Assembly (NCBI GenBank): GCA_965215995.1 | Contig: OZ244128.1 | Location: 4,836,001 to 4,900,000, forward strand | Reading direction: 5' to 3' | Source of the DNA: SZUA-309 sp965215995 | GTDB lineage: Bacteria > Pseudomonadota > Gammaproteobacteria > Pseudomonadales > Azotimanducaceae | DNA length: 64,000 nt | Part shown: in pieces, positions 8,183-17,365 of the stretch | How the letters are laid out: every line of letters begins with the position of its first letter | Position numbering within the stretch: position 1 is the stretch's first letter | The notes under the pieces: model-generated | What the model saw: the letters and a program-made list of their open reading frames with translations, nothing else | The model's database searches: none | Told to the model about the DNA's origin: nothing | Made by a program: the position numbers and the translations under genes

Positions 8183-9690
8183 GAAGTATCAAGATGATAG
8201 AGAACCGGCTGTTGCTTTCTTTCAAGGGCGCCCTGATCGGGTTGCTGCTTTCTTTCGCCGGCGCGGTTTGGGCAGAAGAGGCCGCCGAAGCCGCGGAGCC
8301 CACACCGGCTGACGATCTGCAGGTTAACGAGGCAGACTCTTTGGAAGAGCTGCTCGAGAACGTACGGGAGCGCCGGGTGGTTGAGTCCCGCGCGCATACT
8401 CAGCGCGAACAGCAATTTGCCCAGGACAAAGCCAATCAGGCACGTCTGCTGCAGGAAGCGGAAGCCGAACGTCGCCGTGAAGAGCAGCGCTCTGATCGGC
8501 TGGAAACGACATTCGACGAGAACGAACTTCGCATCGGTGATCTGCAGGAGCAGTTGGACCGGCGCCTCGGTTCTCTGAAGGAACTGTTCGGTGTTCTCCA
8601 GCAGGTGGCGGGTGATACGCGTGGTCTGTTCGAAGGCTCCCTCATCACTGCCCAGTACCCGGGCCGCGGCAAGTGGCTCGGCGAGTTTGCCGCGAAGATG
8701 GGTACCTCGTCGCAGCTGGCCACCATCGAAGAAATGGAAACCCTGTGGTTCGAGCTTCAGCGGGAGATGACCGAATCCGGCAAGGTGTCCCGGTTCCCGG
8801 GTACCGTCACCATGCTCAACGGTGAAACAGTCGATACGGACATCGTTCGCGTCGGCTCCTACGCGTTGGTCGCCAACGGTGAGTACGTCAACTTCGAACC
8901 CGGTGACGAAGGCAGTATGGTGGAGCTGGCACGCCAGCCGTCCGCCCGTTTCGTTAGCACTGCAGGCGACATCCAGGAAGCGGCTGCCGGGGACGTAGTT
9001 GAGTTCGGTATCGACCCGACCCGCGGTTCACTGCTGGCGCTGCTGATTCAGGCAGCCACCTGGGGTGACCGGATCGGCACGCCGTTCGGTGGCATCTCGA
9101 AAGGCGAATGCTGGCTACCCTTCTGTGACGGCCAGGGCGGCACGCCCGGCTCCGTCATCATCCTGGTCGGTATCATTGGTGTGCTGCTGGCAATCGAGCG
9201 CATGATCACCCTGTCGCTGATGGGTGCGAAGGTGTCCTCCCAGCGGAAATCCGATACCGCAAGCGAAGACAATCCGCTCGGTCGGGTGCTCAAAGTCTAC
9301 GATGACAACAAGGACGTGGACGTAGAGACCCTGGAGCTCAAACTTGGCGAAGCCATGTTGGGCGAGCAGCCCAGGATAACAAGGAATATCACGTTGATTC
9401 AGGTGATCTCCGTCGTGGCACCCTTGCTGGGTCTGCTCGGTACGGTTATCGGTATGATCACAACGTTCCAGGCGATCACGCTGTTCGGTGCGGGTGATCC
9501 GAAGACCATGGCCGGCGGTATCTCCCAGGCGCTGGTCACCACGGTGCTGGGTCTGGTGGTAGCCATTCCGACCACCCTGCTGCACTCGATCGTTGCCTCG
9601 CAAAGCCGCTCGCTGATCCATGTGATCGAGGAGCAGAGCGCGGGCATCATCGCCGAGCATGCGGAGAATTCCGGCCAGGCACTGGGGTAA
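8179..9690 (+). CDS. ttpC: TtpC-like MotA/TolQ/ExbB-family proton channel protein
   Basis: Accessory motor component found with TonB2-type systems. The start at 8179 overlaps the DUF3450 stop. The 503-residue product has an N-terminal signal-like helix (LLLSFKGALIGLLLSFAGAVWA), a periplasmic coiled coil (about 60-150, rich in Glu, Arg and Gln), a middle domain with Trp and Gly-rich turns, and a C-terminal ExbB/TolQ channel domain with helices near VIILVGIIGVLLAIERMI, LIQVISVVAPLLGLLGTVIGMI and ISQALVTTVLGLVVAIPTTLLH. In Vibrio TtpC is essential for TonB2 function. It is distinguished from the following ExbB by its large periplasmic extension. Confidence 0.88.
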   Translation: MRSIKMIENRLLLSFKGALIGLLLSFAGAVWAEEAAEAAEPTPADDLQVNEADSLEELLENVRERRVVESRAHTQREQQFAQDKANQARLLQEAEAERRREEQRSDRLETTFDENELRIGDLQEQLDRRLGSLKELFGVLQQVAGDTRGLFEGSLITAQYPGRGKWLGEFAAKMGTSSQLATIEEMETLWFELQREMTESGKVSRFPGTVTMLNGETVDTDIVRVGSYALVANGEYVNFEPGDEGSMVELARQPSARFVSTAGDIQEAAAGDVVEFGIDPTRGSLLALLIQAATWGDRIGTPFGGISKGECWLPFCDGQGGTPGSVIILVGIIGVLLAIERMITLSLMGAKVSSQRKSDTASEDNPLGRVLKVYDDNKDVDVETLELKLGEAMLGEQPRITRNITLIQVISVVAPLLGLLGTVIGMITTFQAITLFGAGDPKTMAGGISQALVTTVLGLVVAIPTTLLHSIVASQSRSLIHVIEEQSAGIIAEHAENSGQALG

Positions 9691-9698
9691 ATTGAACG

Positions 9699-10217
9699 AT
9701 GTTCTATGATGCGTACCTAGCGATCGTTCAGTTCATCGAGTTGGGCGGCAATGTGCTGTATCTCATTGCTGCCGTAACCTTCCTCATGTGGACGCTCATT
9801 TTTGAGCGGATCTGGTATTTCCGCGCGGAGAACAAGAACGTCATCCGGGAAGCCACGGAAAAGTGGGAGGGGCGTTCCGAGCGTCGCTCCTGGTCAGCCC
9901 ACGCCATTCGTGAGGCGCTGATTTCCGATGCCGCAGATCGTATTACCGGTAGCCTGCCGCTGATCCAGACCTGTGTGATGCTGTGTCCGCTGCTGGGTCT
10001 GCTCGGCACGGTTACCGGGATGATCACGGTATTCGATGCCATGGCGACCATGGGCGGCAACGCGCGTTCCATGGCTGCGGGCGTGTCTCAAGCAACCATT
10101 CCGACCATGTCTGGAATGATCGCCTCGCTGTCCGGGGTATTGGGAAGTACCTTGATTAAGCGAAAAGTGGACACGGAAGTGGGGCTGTTCGAAGATCATC
10201 TGACCTTCGACCACTGA
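9699..10217 (+). CDS. exbB: Biopolymer transport protein ExbB
   Basis: Proton-channel subunit that, with ExbD, uses the proton motive force to energise TonB. The 172-residue product is the short ExbB2-type: an N-terminal helix (GGNVLYLIAAVTFLMWTLIFERIWYF), a cytoplasmic loop, then LPLIQTCVMLCPLLGLLGTVTGMITVFDAM and a last helix ending STLIKRK. The GLLGTVTGM motif is the family signature. It lies 8 bp after ttpC and 10 bp before exbD. The N-terminal periplasmic signal region of long ExbB proteins is absent, as expected when a separate TtpC is present. Confidence 0.92.
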   Translation: MFYDAYLAIVQFIELGGNVLYLIAAVTFLMWTLIFERIWYFRAENKNVIREATEKWEGRSERRSWSAHAIREALISDAADRITGSLPLIQTCVMLCPLLGLLGTVTGMITVFDAMATMGGNARSMAAGVSQATIPTMSGMIASLSGVLGSTLIKRKVDTEVGLFEDHLTFDH

Positions 10218-10227
10218 AGGAGGGCCT

Positions 10228-10635
10228 ATGGCTCGTCAACAACGCAATTTCTCGCGCTCGGATGATGAATCCGACATCAACCTGACGCCCATGCTGGACG
10301 TGGTGTTCATCATGTTGATCTTCTTCATCGTGACCGCCACGTTCATCAAGCAGGCGGGTATCGAAGTGTCCCGGCCTGAAGCGCTGACCGCGGAGCAGAA
10401 GCCCACGGTCAGCGTGCTGGTGGCCATCGGTGAGAACGGTGAGATCTGGATCGACAAGCAGAAGGTGGATCCGACCGCGGTGCGCGCGCACATCGAACGT
10501 CTGCATGCAGAGAACCCGAAGGGCGGACTCGTTGTCCAAGCAGATAGAGGCGCGAAATCCGAGAAGCTGATGGCCGTGCTTTCCGCAGCACGCGCCGCTG
10601 GCCTGACGGAAGTCGCGATCGCGACGGATACCTAG
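10228..10635 (+). CDS. exbD: Biopolymer transport protein ExbD
   Basis: Partner of ExbB in the inner-membrane motor. The 135-residue product has a short basic cytoplasmic N terminus (MARQQRNFSRSDDES), the highly conserved DINLTPMLDVVFIMLIFFIVTATF helix carrying the essential aspartate in PMLDVVF, and a periplasmic domain. A good Shine-Dalgarno (GGAGG at 10218-10222 region, AAGGAGGGCCT) precedes the ATG. Downstream, tonB starts after 12 bp. Confidence 0.95.
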   Translation: MARQQRNFSRSDDESDINLTPMLDVVFIMLIFFIVTATFIKQAGIEVSRPEALTAEQKPTVSVLVAIGENGEIWIDKQKVDPTAVRAHIERLHAENPKGGLVVQADRGAKSEKLMAVLSAARAAGLTEVAIATDT

Positions 10636-10647
10636 GGAGGTATAGGC

Positions 10648-11250
10648 ATGGCGATTAGATATGCATTTGGTGTGGCGCTCGGTCTCGTCACCACGTTCAT
10701 ACTCTTCATGATCATGCAGTCGGTGATCAAGAGCGACCGGAATCCTTTCACCGACGCTTTCGATGGCAAGATCGTCGATATCGTGCGCCTGAATGAAGAT
10801 CAGGAGATCGAGATCAAGAAACGCAAGCCGCCGAAGCCACCGCCACCGGACGAGCCGCCGCCCGATATGCCGAAGCCGGACTTCGACAACAGCGCGGTGT
10901 CCCAGGGTGTGGACATCGGCGCAGTGGATGTGAACGTTGATCTGAACGTTGGTGGTGTGGGTGGCTTCAGCTCGGATGGTGAGTACCTCCCCATCGTTAA
11001 GGTTGCGCCTGTGTATCCGAGACGCGCTCAGACCCGCGGCATTGAGGGCTACGTGCTGCTCGAGTTCATCGTCACCAAGACCGGTGCGGTGGCGAATCCC
11101 GTGGTGATTGAAGCATCGCCGCCGGGCATCTTCGATCGCGCAGCAATCAACGCAGCGCTCAAGTTCAAGTACAAGCCGAAGGTCGTTGATGGCGAACCCA
11201 TCGACGTAGCGGGCGTCCGAAATCGGATCACTTTCGAGTTGGCGGACTAG
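10648..11250 (+). CDS. tonB: TonB energy transducer
   Basis: Spans the periplasm to energise outer-membrane TonB-dependent receptors. The 200-residue product has an N-terminal anchor (YAFGVALGLVTTFILFMIMQSVI), a proline-rich segment (KPPKPPPPDEPPPDMPKP, about residues 58-77), and a C-terminal TonB domain with PVYPRRAQTRGIEGYVLLEFIVTKTG and FDRAAINAALKFKYKPK. The spacer is short, as in TonB2-type proteins, which may explain the need for TtpC and DUF3450. A natural client in this window is the receptor encoded at 52279-55062, but other receptors elsewhere are likely. Confidence 0.94.
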   Translation: MAIRYAFGVALGLVTTFILFMIMQSVIKSDRNPFTDAFDGKIVDIVRLNEDQEIEIKKRKPPKPPPPDEPPPDMPKPDFDNSAVSQGVDIGAVDVNVDLNVGGVGGFSSDGEYLPIVKVAPVYPRRAQTRGIEGYVLLEFIVTKTGAVANPVVIEASPPGIFDRAAINAALKFKYKPKVVDGEPIDVAGVRNRITFELAD

Positions 11251-11266
11251 AGAGGAGAGAAGAAGT

Positions 11267-12613
11267 ATGACTTACATGATCAGAAGTCTCTCCGCGTTGG
11301 CGATAGCTGTTGCCGTTCTGTTCAGCGCACCATTTGCCGCTGAGCTTGGTGTCGGCGGCCTGCAGGCTGTAGCTGCTGAGGAAGAGAAGAAGCAGAAGAC
11401 CCGCCGCGTGCCAACCATGAGTGAGTCGACCTTCAAGCGGTTGGGCGAAGCACAGGAATTCATCGACGCAAAGGACTGGGCTGGAGCTCAGGCGGTACTC
11501 AACCGGATGCTCGAGCGTTCCAGAAACCTGAACGGGAACGAGATAGGCCAGGTCTACAACATGCTTGGCTTCATTCACTTCTCGAAAGAAGACTACGACG
11601 CGGCCCTGGATGCCTATGAGAGGGTGATCGCCCAGGGAGAGGACATTCCTGAGGGTCTGGAGACAACGACTCTTTATACGCTGGCGCAGCTCAGCTTTGT
11701 CGCTGAGCGCTATCAGGATGCGCTGGACTACATGGAGACCTGGATCACCAAGGCCTCCAACCCTGGCGCGGATCCGCACATCTTCATGGGCCAGGTTTAC
11801 TATCAGATGAAGGACTACGACGCCTCGATTGATCAGATCGAGACCGGTATCCGAATCGCCAAAGAGCGCGACCTGACCATCAAGGAAAACTGGTGGGCGC
11901 TTCTGAACTACCTCTACTACGAGAAGGAAAACTGGCCGAAGGTGCTGGAGATCCTGGAGATCCTCGTTCGAGACTTCCCGAAGCGTGACTACTGGATTCG
12001 CCTGGCGGGTATCCATGGTCAGCAGGGCAACGAGAAAGAGCAGGTCTGGGCCATGCAGGGCGCCTACACGGCGGGTTTCCTGGACCGTGAACGCGACCTG
12101 ATGAACTTCGCCGGGCTGCTCATGCAGGAGCAGGTGCCGTACCGGGCTGCCATGGTTCTGTCCACGGGCTTCGAGGAAGACAAGATCGAGCGAAGTGCCA
12201 AGAATCTGCAGGGCCTGGGATCTGCCTGGCAGCTTGCCCAGGAGCCGGACAAGGCCATTCCAGTCTTCGAGGAAGCAGGCAAGCTTTCCGATGACGGCAG
12301 GATCTACGAGCGACTCGCACAGCTCTATCTGGACGTGGACAAGTTCGACGATTGCGTTACCGCATCGGAGAACGCCATCGACAAGGGCGGTCTGCGGTCT
12401 CTGCAGCAGGTCTACATCGTCAAGGGCATGTGTCAGTTCAACAAGGACCAGAGCGTGGTGGCGAACCTGAATCAGGCGCGGCAGTCGTTCGTTTCCTGCA
12501 GAAGCGAATCCCGCAAGCGGGAAGACGAGAACAACCAGCGGGTTTGCCAGCAGTGGATCACCTACATCGATCGTGAGACCCAGCGTCTGGAGCAGCTGGA
12601 AGCGGCCATTTAG
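11267..12613 (+). CDS. Tetratricopeptide-repeat protein of the TonB operon
   Basis: Secreted or periplasmic 448-residue TPR protein. An N-terminal signal peptide is visible (SALAIAVAVLFSAPFAAELG). Helical repeats follow from about residue 60, such as GQVYNMLGFIHFSKEDYDAALDAYERVI and YTLAQLSFVAERYQDALDYMETWI, with further degenerate copies to about residue 400. A TPR gene is the usual last member of DUF3450-ttpC-exbB-exbD-tonB operons. Its mechanism is not known; a scaffold for the transport complex is plausible. A strong intrinsic terminator follows 31 bp after the stop. Confidence 0.85.
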   Translation: MTYMIRSLSALAIAVAVLFSAPFAAELGVGGLQAVAAEEEKKQKTRRVPTMSESTFKRLGEAQEFIDAKDWAGAQAVLNRMLERSRNLNGNEIGQVYNMLGFIHFSKEDYDAALDAYERVIAQGEDIPEGLETTTLYTLAQLSFVAERYQDALDYMETWITKASNPGADPHIFMGQVYYQMKDYDASIDQIETGIRIAKERDLTIKENWWALLNYLYYEKENWPKVLEILEILVRDFPKRDYWIRLAGIHGQQGNEKEQVWAMQGAYTAGFLDRERDLMNFAGLLMQEQVPYRAAMVLSTGFEEDKIERSAKNLQGLGSAWQLAQEPDKAIPVFEEAGKLSDDGRIYERLAQLYLDVDKFDDCVTASENAIDKGGLRSLQQVYIVKGMCQFNKDQSVVANLNQARQSFVSCRSESRKREDENNQRVCQQWITYIDRETQRLEQLEAAI

Positions 12614-12644
12614 TCGAATCAGACTCATCATCGGTATGAACGAA

Positions 12645-12669
12645 AGCCCCTGCCTGCCAGGGGCTTTTT
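12645..12669 (+). terminator. Intrinsic terminator of the TonB operon
   Basis: AGCCCCTG (12645-12652) pairs with CAGGGGCT (12658-12665) around a 5-nt loop, followed by five T residues. Confidence 0.9.
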
Positions 12670-12711
12670 CGTTACGATGGATCACCGATTCAGGGCACTA
12701 GGACCTCCACA

Positions 12712-13365
12712 TTGTTTACAGGCATCGTTCAGGGGTATTGCCCGGTACTGCGGGTGGAAGAGGAAGCCAATCTCCGACGGCTCGCCATCTCGCTGGGTGA
12801 GCTGGCTGAGGGAGTGGAGACTGGCGCTTCGGTTGCCGTCAACGGCACCTGTCTCACGGTCACCGGGCAAGAGCCGGGGGGTGTCCTGACCTTCGATCTC
12901 ATTCGGGAGACGCTGGATCTGACGAATCTCTCGGAGGTCTGTGTCGGCGACAAGGTGAATGTGGAACGGTCTTTCAGAGTGGGCGATGAGGTGGGTGGCC
13001 ACATCCTGTCCGGGCATGTGGCAGATACCGTGCGCGTGGCACGCCTGGAGCAGGCAGACAATCTCCGCACGATCTACTTCAACGTGCCACCACAGTGGAT
13101 GAAGTTCCTGAATCACAAAGGCTTCGTGGCGCTCGATGGCGCCAGCCTGACAATCGCCAGCGTCGACCGCGAAGCCAATGAAATCAGCATCAGCCTGATA
13201 CCGGAGACGATTGAGCGAACGTCACTCGGGCGGGTCGTGGAAGGTGCGCGGGTTAACCTGGAAGTGGATGCGCAGACTCAGGCTATCGTCGAAACGGTGG
13301 AGCGACTGATCGACACTCCGGAGATGATTGCCCGGATGACCGTGCTGGCGGGCAAACGGGACTGA
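12712..13365 (+). CDS. ribE: Riboflavin synthase alpha chain
   Basis: Converts two molecules of 6,7-dimethyl-8-ribityllumazine into riboflavin and the pyrimidine precursor, in the cytoplasm. The 217-residue product has the two lumazine-binding repeats, each beginning with the usual motif: MFTGIVQG at residue 1 and GHILSGHVADTV near residue 101. The start is TTG at 12712, an unusual codon, chosen because MFTGIV is the invariant N terminus of the family and AGGACC lies just upstream. It follows the TonB operon terminator and so has its own promoter or a weak one; no FMN riboswitch was recognised in the 100 bp before it. Confidence 0.93.
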   Translation: MFTGIVQGYCPVLRVEEEANLRRLAISLGELAEGVETGASVAVNGTCLTVTGQEPGGVLTFDLIRETLDLTNLSEVCVGDKVNVERSFRVGDEVGGHILSGHVADTVRVARLEQADNLRTIYFNVPPQWMKFLNHKGFVALDGASLTIASVDREANEISISLIPETIERTSLGRVVEGARVNLEVDAQTQAIVETVERLIDTPEMIARMTVLAGKRD

Positions 13366-13387
13366 TCTACAGCGGACGGGCTTTCGA

Positions 13388-15634
13388 TCAGGCGTTTTCA
13401 GGGGCTCGGTGCATCTGCCGCAGATTGCCGATCACGGCCTGCAGGGCTCGATCGAACACCTGGGACTCTTCCAGGATATTCAGTGTCTTCCGCTTCAGCT
13501 CCACGGCCAGCCCCCGACGGCTTCGCTCTGCCACCTTCATGCCCCGGCGGTTGACGAATATGTAGCGTCCACCGGGTTCGATGATGGTCGAAAGCTTGCA
13601 GCGAATCATCTCGCCGCTCGGTTGGGTGATCTCCACCCAGCTGCCTTCCCGTAGCTTGCCAACCTGTTCAATGAAGGTGGGTTCGACCTCCACGTCTGTT
13701 GGCGCATCGAGTACTTCTCCGGGCAGGGTCAGGATGATCTCGTCCATCACCTCGTAGGCTTCGTCCACCGGCGCCGGCTCATCTTCTTCCAGATAGGCTC
13801 TATCGTTCGAGCAGATGCTGGTGAGATGGCTCTCGATCTCCTGCACCCGCTTCTCGACCTCCGCTGCTGGAAGCTGGATTTCGGTCATCCCTTTGCTCAA
13901 GGCTTCCATCACGGCGGGCAGCATCTCGTCCCTGCGGTCCAGATCATCCAGGTTGTCCAGTGGTTGCAGACACCAGAGCAGCTCATCCAGCGTGCGTGCC
14001 TGGGCCTGCCATTCAGTGGAGCGATCGCCGTGCTTCACGCAGGTGTATACGAGCACCTTCGACCAGGTGTCGCTGACGAAGCGGCCCACTTCGGCCGGCA
14101 GCCGCATGCCGCTGGCTTTCTGGTTGATGAGGGTCTGCACGGCCTGTTTGGCGTTGATCGTTTTTGCCCGGCCGGTCTCGTTGTCTTTGACCCGCTGCTC
14201 CACCTGGTCGCGCTTCTTGCTGTCGCTCTTCACGAAGTTGCGCAGATCAGCCAGCAGCTCATCGAAGATGCCCGGGTCGTCTGAGAATCCGTTCATCACC
14301 CGCAGCACAACGGACTCAACCTTGTTGTAGAGCGCGTCGCGCTTGAGCTCCTTGGCGCTGCTCCAGCCGATGCCCGCTGAGGAAAGCTCGTTTAATAGTT
14401 GTCGAGCCGGATGGCCGGACTTGCCGAAGAAGGAGCGATCGATGATTGCCAGGCGAACGATGGGCAGTTGCAGACGGCCAATGAGTGCCTTCATGGGGAT
14501 CGCCAGATTGCGATCGTTCAGTATGTAGTCGAACAGCATGCCGACGAAATTCACCACGTCATCATCTGCCTGAGCCAGGTGCGCGTTACCTGCCGCACCT
14601 TGCGGTGCATGGCTGATGACGACCTGGCGCAGGTCCATGACTTCCGGGATCGCCTCGATGTTGATCGCATCGCCCTGTTGCTGCTGGGCATTGCCCAACG
14701 CGTACAGCACATCGGATGTGCTCAGAGGGGTTCCACCAGGCGCTACTCCAGCGGCTCCCGGCATTGCGCGACGGGATGCGGCGAGCAGCTCCTGGATCAC
14801 CCCGAAGCCCTGATCCGCACCCTCACTATACCCGGCCTGACCGTAGCTCGGCGTCGGGTGCAGACTGCCGTCGGTGTGCGTGGCAGGCGTGCGACCCGTG
14901 CCTGAGGTGTGACTGCCTGCCTGACGCTCTCGTCGCATCACGTTCTTCAGATCCGGTAGCACCCCGGCATCTGCCAGCATCTGGTTAGCTTCGGTGTAGT
15001 AGCTTGAAAGCCTTTCCATCACGAACCGCTCGAACAGCTTGAGCAGGATGATGCGAACTTTGATGTCCAGATCAGCGCACTCCAGCGCTTCGACGAATGC
15101 ATGACCCAGACACTCGGGACCCATGGGGTTCGATCGTTCGCTGATCTCCACTTCGTCGTCGGCCAGATGGTCCATCCGCCGGGTCAGCTGCATGATCAGC
15201 AGGGAATACTGAGAGGTAATCTTGGAAGTGATGCCGGCGATGGCTACGGACATCTCCAGTTGGTCGTTTTCGACCATGCCGAGCTCGTCGTAGTTCGTTT
15301 CATCCTCTTCCGTCTGAGCCTTAGGAGCGAAGGCTTCTTCAAAACCCTGGGTGTAACGCTGCGCAAAGGACCTGGCGATGTTCTCCCGTTGCAGACGAAG
15401 CTCGCGCATGGACTCGAAGTACAGATGCTGGTCGGCATCGCTGCGAGAGCGGTCTGCCATCTCGAACAGCGCATCGTCCACATTGTTGAACAGTCCCTCA
15501 ACGAGCTTAGTCAGCTGTTTTCGGGAGTGCTGCCGCATGGTGTGGAGAATCGGCGGCATGGGCGTCCTTCTGGGCGCCTCTTTGGGCGTCTTACTGGACG
15601 CCGTGCTCAGTGGTACGACTTTGGGTTGGCTCAC
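13388..15634 (-). CDS. DUF1631 family protein
   Basis: Large cytoplasmic protein (748 residues) of the DUF1631 family, function not firmly established. No signal peptide or membrane segment is visible. The N-terminal part contains FNNVDDALFEMADRSRSDADQHLYFESMRELR, and the middle has FVGMLFDYILNDRNLAIPMKALIGRLQLP and HPARQLLNELSSAGIG, characteristic of the family. The C-terminal region (about 620-715, WVEITQPSGEMIRCKLSTII and RYIFVNRRGMKV) looks like a beta-barrel module comparable to the PilZ-like ends reported for such proteins. A PilZ gene lies upstream on the same strand, 175 bp away, which makes a link with cyclic-di-GMP signalling a reasonable inference. Confidence 0.8.
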   Translation of the reverse strand: MSQPKVVPLSTASSKTPKEAPRRTPMPPILHTMRQHSRKQLTKLVEGLFNNVDDALFEMADRSRSDADQHLYFESMRELRLQRENIARSFAQRYTQGFEEAFAPKAQTEEDETNYDELGMVENDQLEMSVAIAGITSKITSQYSLLIMQLTRRMDHLADDEVEISERSNPMGPECLGHAFVEALECADLDIKVRIILLKLFERFVMERLSSYYTEANQMLADAGVLPDLKNVMRRERQAGSHTSGTGRTPATHTDGSLHPTPSYGQAGYSEGADQGFGVIQELLAASRRAMPGAAGVAPGGTPLSTSDVLYALGNAQQQQGDAINIEAIPEVMDLRQVVISHAPQGAAGNAHLAQADDDVVNFVGMLFDYILNDRNLAIPMKALIGRLQLPIVRLAIIDRSFFGKSGHPARQLLNELSSAGIGWSSAKELKRDALYNKVESVVLRVMNGFSDDPGIFDELLADLRNFVKSDSKKRDQVEQRVKDNETGRAKTINAKQAVQTLINQKASGMRLPAEVGRFVSDTWSKVLVYTCVKHGDRSTEWQAQARTLDELLWCLQPLDNLDDLDRRDEMLPAVMEALSKGMTEIQLPAAEVEKRVQEIESHLTSICSNDRAYLEEDEPAPVDEAYEVMDEIILTLPGEVLDAPTDVEVEPTFIEQVGKLREGSWVEITQPSGEMIRCKLSTIIEPGGRYIFVNRRGMKVAERSRRGLAVELKRKTLNILEESQVFDRALQAVIGNLRQMHRAPENA

Positions 15635-15808
15635 CGCCCGACGATTCCTTCGTTGGTACCACTGAATTACAGCACGGGGGATGTGTCCGGGCCGCGACCA
15701 GTGCCTGGCTCAGAGGGTGACTCCTGTCACAGATTGATGGAGATCTTGAGCGCTGCCCGGTAGGGGCAGGGTTGCAGTTGCCTGTGTGGCTTGGTTAACG
15801 GCCGATAC

Positions 15809-16228
15809 TCAACGGGCGTAGGCGTTGGCGTGGAAATCCCGCCAGTCCATGATGTCGGTGGCGGCACCGGATTTCAGCTGCACGCCGATCAGATACTCTT
15901 CCTTGCCCTTGGCATTTACCTCGCCTGTGGGCCGGTTCCAGCGAACCTCTCCGGCCAGGAAAAACTTGCCCGGCCGGCTGGAAACATCCACCCAGAGGTC
16001 GAGCAGAGAGCCGGTGGGAACGGCTGCGCTGGTGCGGAACTGAATACCGCCAACGGACAGGTTCACTGCTGTGCAGGACAGCGTCGTGCCGACAAGATCC
16101 GGGTCATCCGAGGAAAGGACCACCTGGGTGAACAGGCGATCGTCGCTCTCGAGGCGCGGATGCAGCCGTTGGTCCTGGCTGCTTGCCGCACGTGCGGTGG
16201 ACAGTTCTACGATGTTATCAGAGCTCAT
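15809..16228 (-). CDS. PilZ domain protein
   Basis: Small 139-residue protein with a single PilZ fold, the common receptor for cyclic-di-GMP. The binding motif RxxxR is seen as RLHPRLESDDR near residue 20, and the second motif as NLSVGGIQFRTS near residue 64 (consensus D/NxSxxG). Both ligand-binding elements are therefore intact. It is transcribed towards the DUF1631 gene and may share a transcript with it. The AT-rich stretch at 16350-16425 upstream probably holds its promoter. Confidence 0.88.
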   Translation of the reverse strand: MSSDNIVELSTARAASSQDQRLHPRLESDDRLFTQVVLSSDDPDLVGTTLSCTAVNLSVGGIQFRTSAAVPTGSLLDLWVDVSSRPGKFFLAGEVRWNRPTGEVNAKGKEEYLIGVQLKSGAATDIMDWRDFHANAYAR

Positions 16229-16476
16229 GCTACCTCCCTGATGCCTGTCGCACAGAATCCGGTCTCAATTGAGTCTCGGACGTCATCTGTGCGAATCCAT
16301 TGTGGGTAAGTGTAGCTAGAATCGTGCCAGCGCATTGTGAGTCGGATGTTCATTGGTTAAATTTTATAAAAATCAATAAGATAAATAAGATATCTTCGTT
16401 GAATTCTATCTAATTTGGGCTCCTGATTCAGCGACTCGACTGCCTGTTTGCGGCACTTAGGGACGGCCTGGTGCGC

Positions 16477-16482
16477 TATAAT
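16477..16482 (+). promoter_or_regulatory. -10 box immediately before pyrF
   Basis: A perfect TATAAT occurs 7 bp before the GTG start at 16490, so a transcript from it would begin at or within one base of the start codon. A good -35 is not evident. No Shine-Dalgarno can be seen before the GTG. Confidence 0.45.
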
Positions 16483-16489
16483 CCATGCC

Positions 16490-17365
16490 GTGAGCGAGAA
16501 TCCCCCGGTCCAGCGTCCCTCTTTCATCGAGCAGATCCGTCACGGCTGGCGGGCACGTGAAAGCCTGCTTTGTGTTGGTCTTGATCCTGATCTTAATCGT
16601 TTGCCGGCGCAATACCGTGATGGTGCCAATAGAATCGAGGATGGGATGCTCGACTTCTGCCGCGACATTGTCGATGCAACCGCGGATCTGGTCTGCGCCT
16701 TCAAACCTCAGATTGCCTACTTCGCCGCCCTCGGTCTCGAAAACGAGCTGGAATCCCTGATTGCCCACATTCATCGTGCACATCCGGGTGTGCCGGTGAT
16801 TCTGGATGCCAAGCGGAACGACATAGGCGACACAGCGAAGCTGTATGCCAGGGAGGCGTTTGAGCGTTACGACGCGGACGCTGTCACCGTGAATCCCTAT
16901 CTCGGCAGTGAGAGCATCGCTCCGTTTCTGGAGTACGAGGGCAGGGGTGTGATCGTGCTCTGCCGGACGAGCAACCCGGACAGCGCCTGGTTGCAGCAGT
17001 ATCCGGATGAAAGCGCTCCGTTGTATCTTCGCGTGGCCCGCACGGCGGCAGACTGGAATGAATCCGGCAACGTGATGCTGGTGGCCGGTGCGACTTACCC
17101 CGAGGAGCTTGGCCGCATCCGGGCAGAGGTTGGTGAGATGCCGCTGTTGGTCCCCGGCATCGGTGCGCAGGGCGGGGATCTGGCCGCAGTGCTACGGGAG
17201 GGGGCGGATTCACGCGGCGAAGGTCTGGTGATCAATACCTCACGAGCCGTTCTCTACGCGGATGCCGACGATGCCGCCGGTGGTGCCAGGACAGCTGCGG
17301 AGAGCTTTCGGGCAGAAATGCATCGCCTACAATCTGAACTCGGCCCAGATCGGGCAGTGATCTGA
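16490..17365 (+). CDS. pyrF: Orotidine 5'-phosphate decarboxylase, PyrF type 2
   Basis: Last step of UMP synthesis: decarboxylates orotidine monophosphate. The longer, type-2 form (about 291 residues from the GTG at 16490) is recognised by FCVGLDPDLNRLP-like opening (LLCVGLDPDLNRLPAQY), KPQIAYFAALG, the catalytic loop VILDAKRNDIGDTAKLY with the Asp-Lys-x-x-Asp residues, and the phosphate-gripping end VPGIGAQGGDL and VINTSRAVLYA. An in-frame TTG at 16448 is upstream of the -10 box and unlikely as start. The 3' end overlaps the convergent xthA by 39 bp. No pyrimidine regulation signal was seen. Confidence 0.92.
   Translation: MSENPPVQRPSFIEQIRHGWRARESLLCVGLDPDLNRLPAQYRDGANRIEDGMLDFCRDIVDATADLVCAFKPQIAYFAALGLENELESLIAHIHRAHPGVPVILDAKRNDIGDTAKLYAREAFERYDADAVTVNPYLGSESIAPFLEYEGRGVIVLCRTSNPDSAWLQQYPDESAPLYLRVARTAADWNESGNVMLVAGATYPEELGRIRAEVGEMPLLVPGIGAQGGDLAAVLREGADSRGEGLVINTSRAVLYADADDAAGGARTAAESFRAEMHRLQSELGPDRAVI

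Noticed and set aside
11228..12685. 485-residue open frame on the minus strand across the TPR gene
   Set aside because: It is antisense to a gene with signal peptide, repeats and operon context; high GC keeps the opposite frame open, and the product shows no domain or ribosome binding site.
12614..12711. FMN riboswitch before ribE
   Set aside because: The gap is under 100 bp, mostly occupied by the operon terminator, with none of the conserved RFN element blocks.
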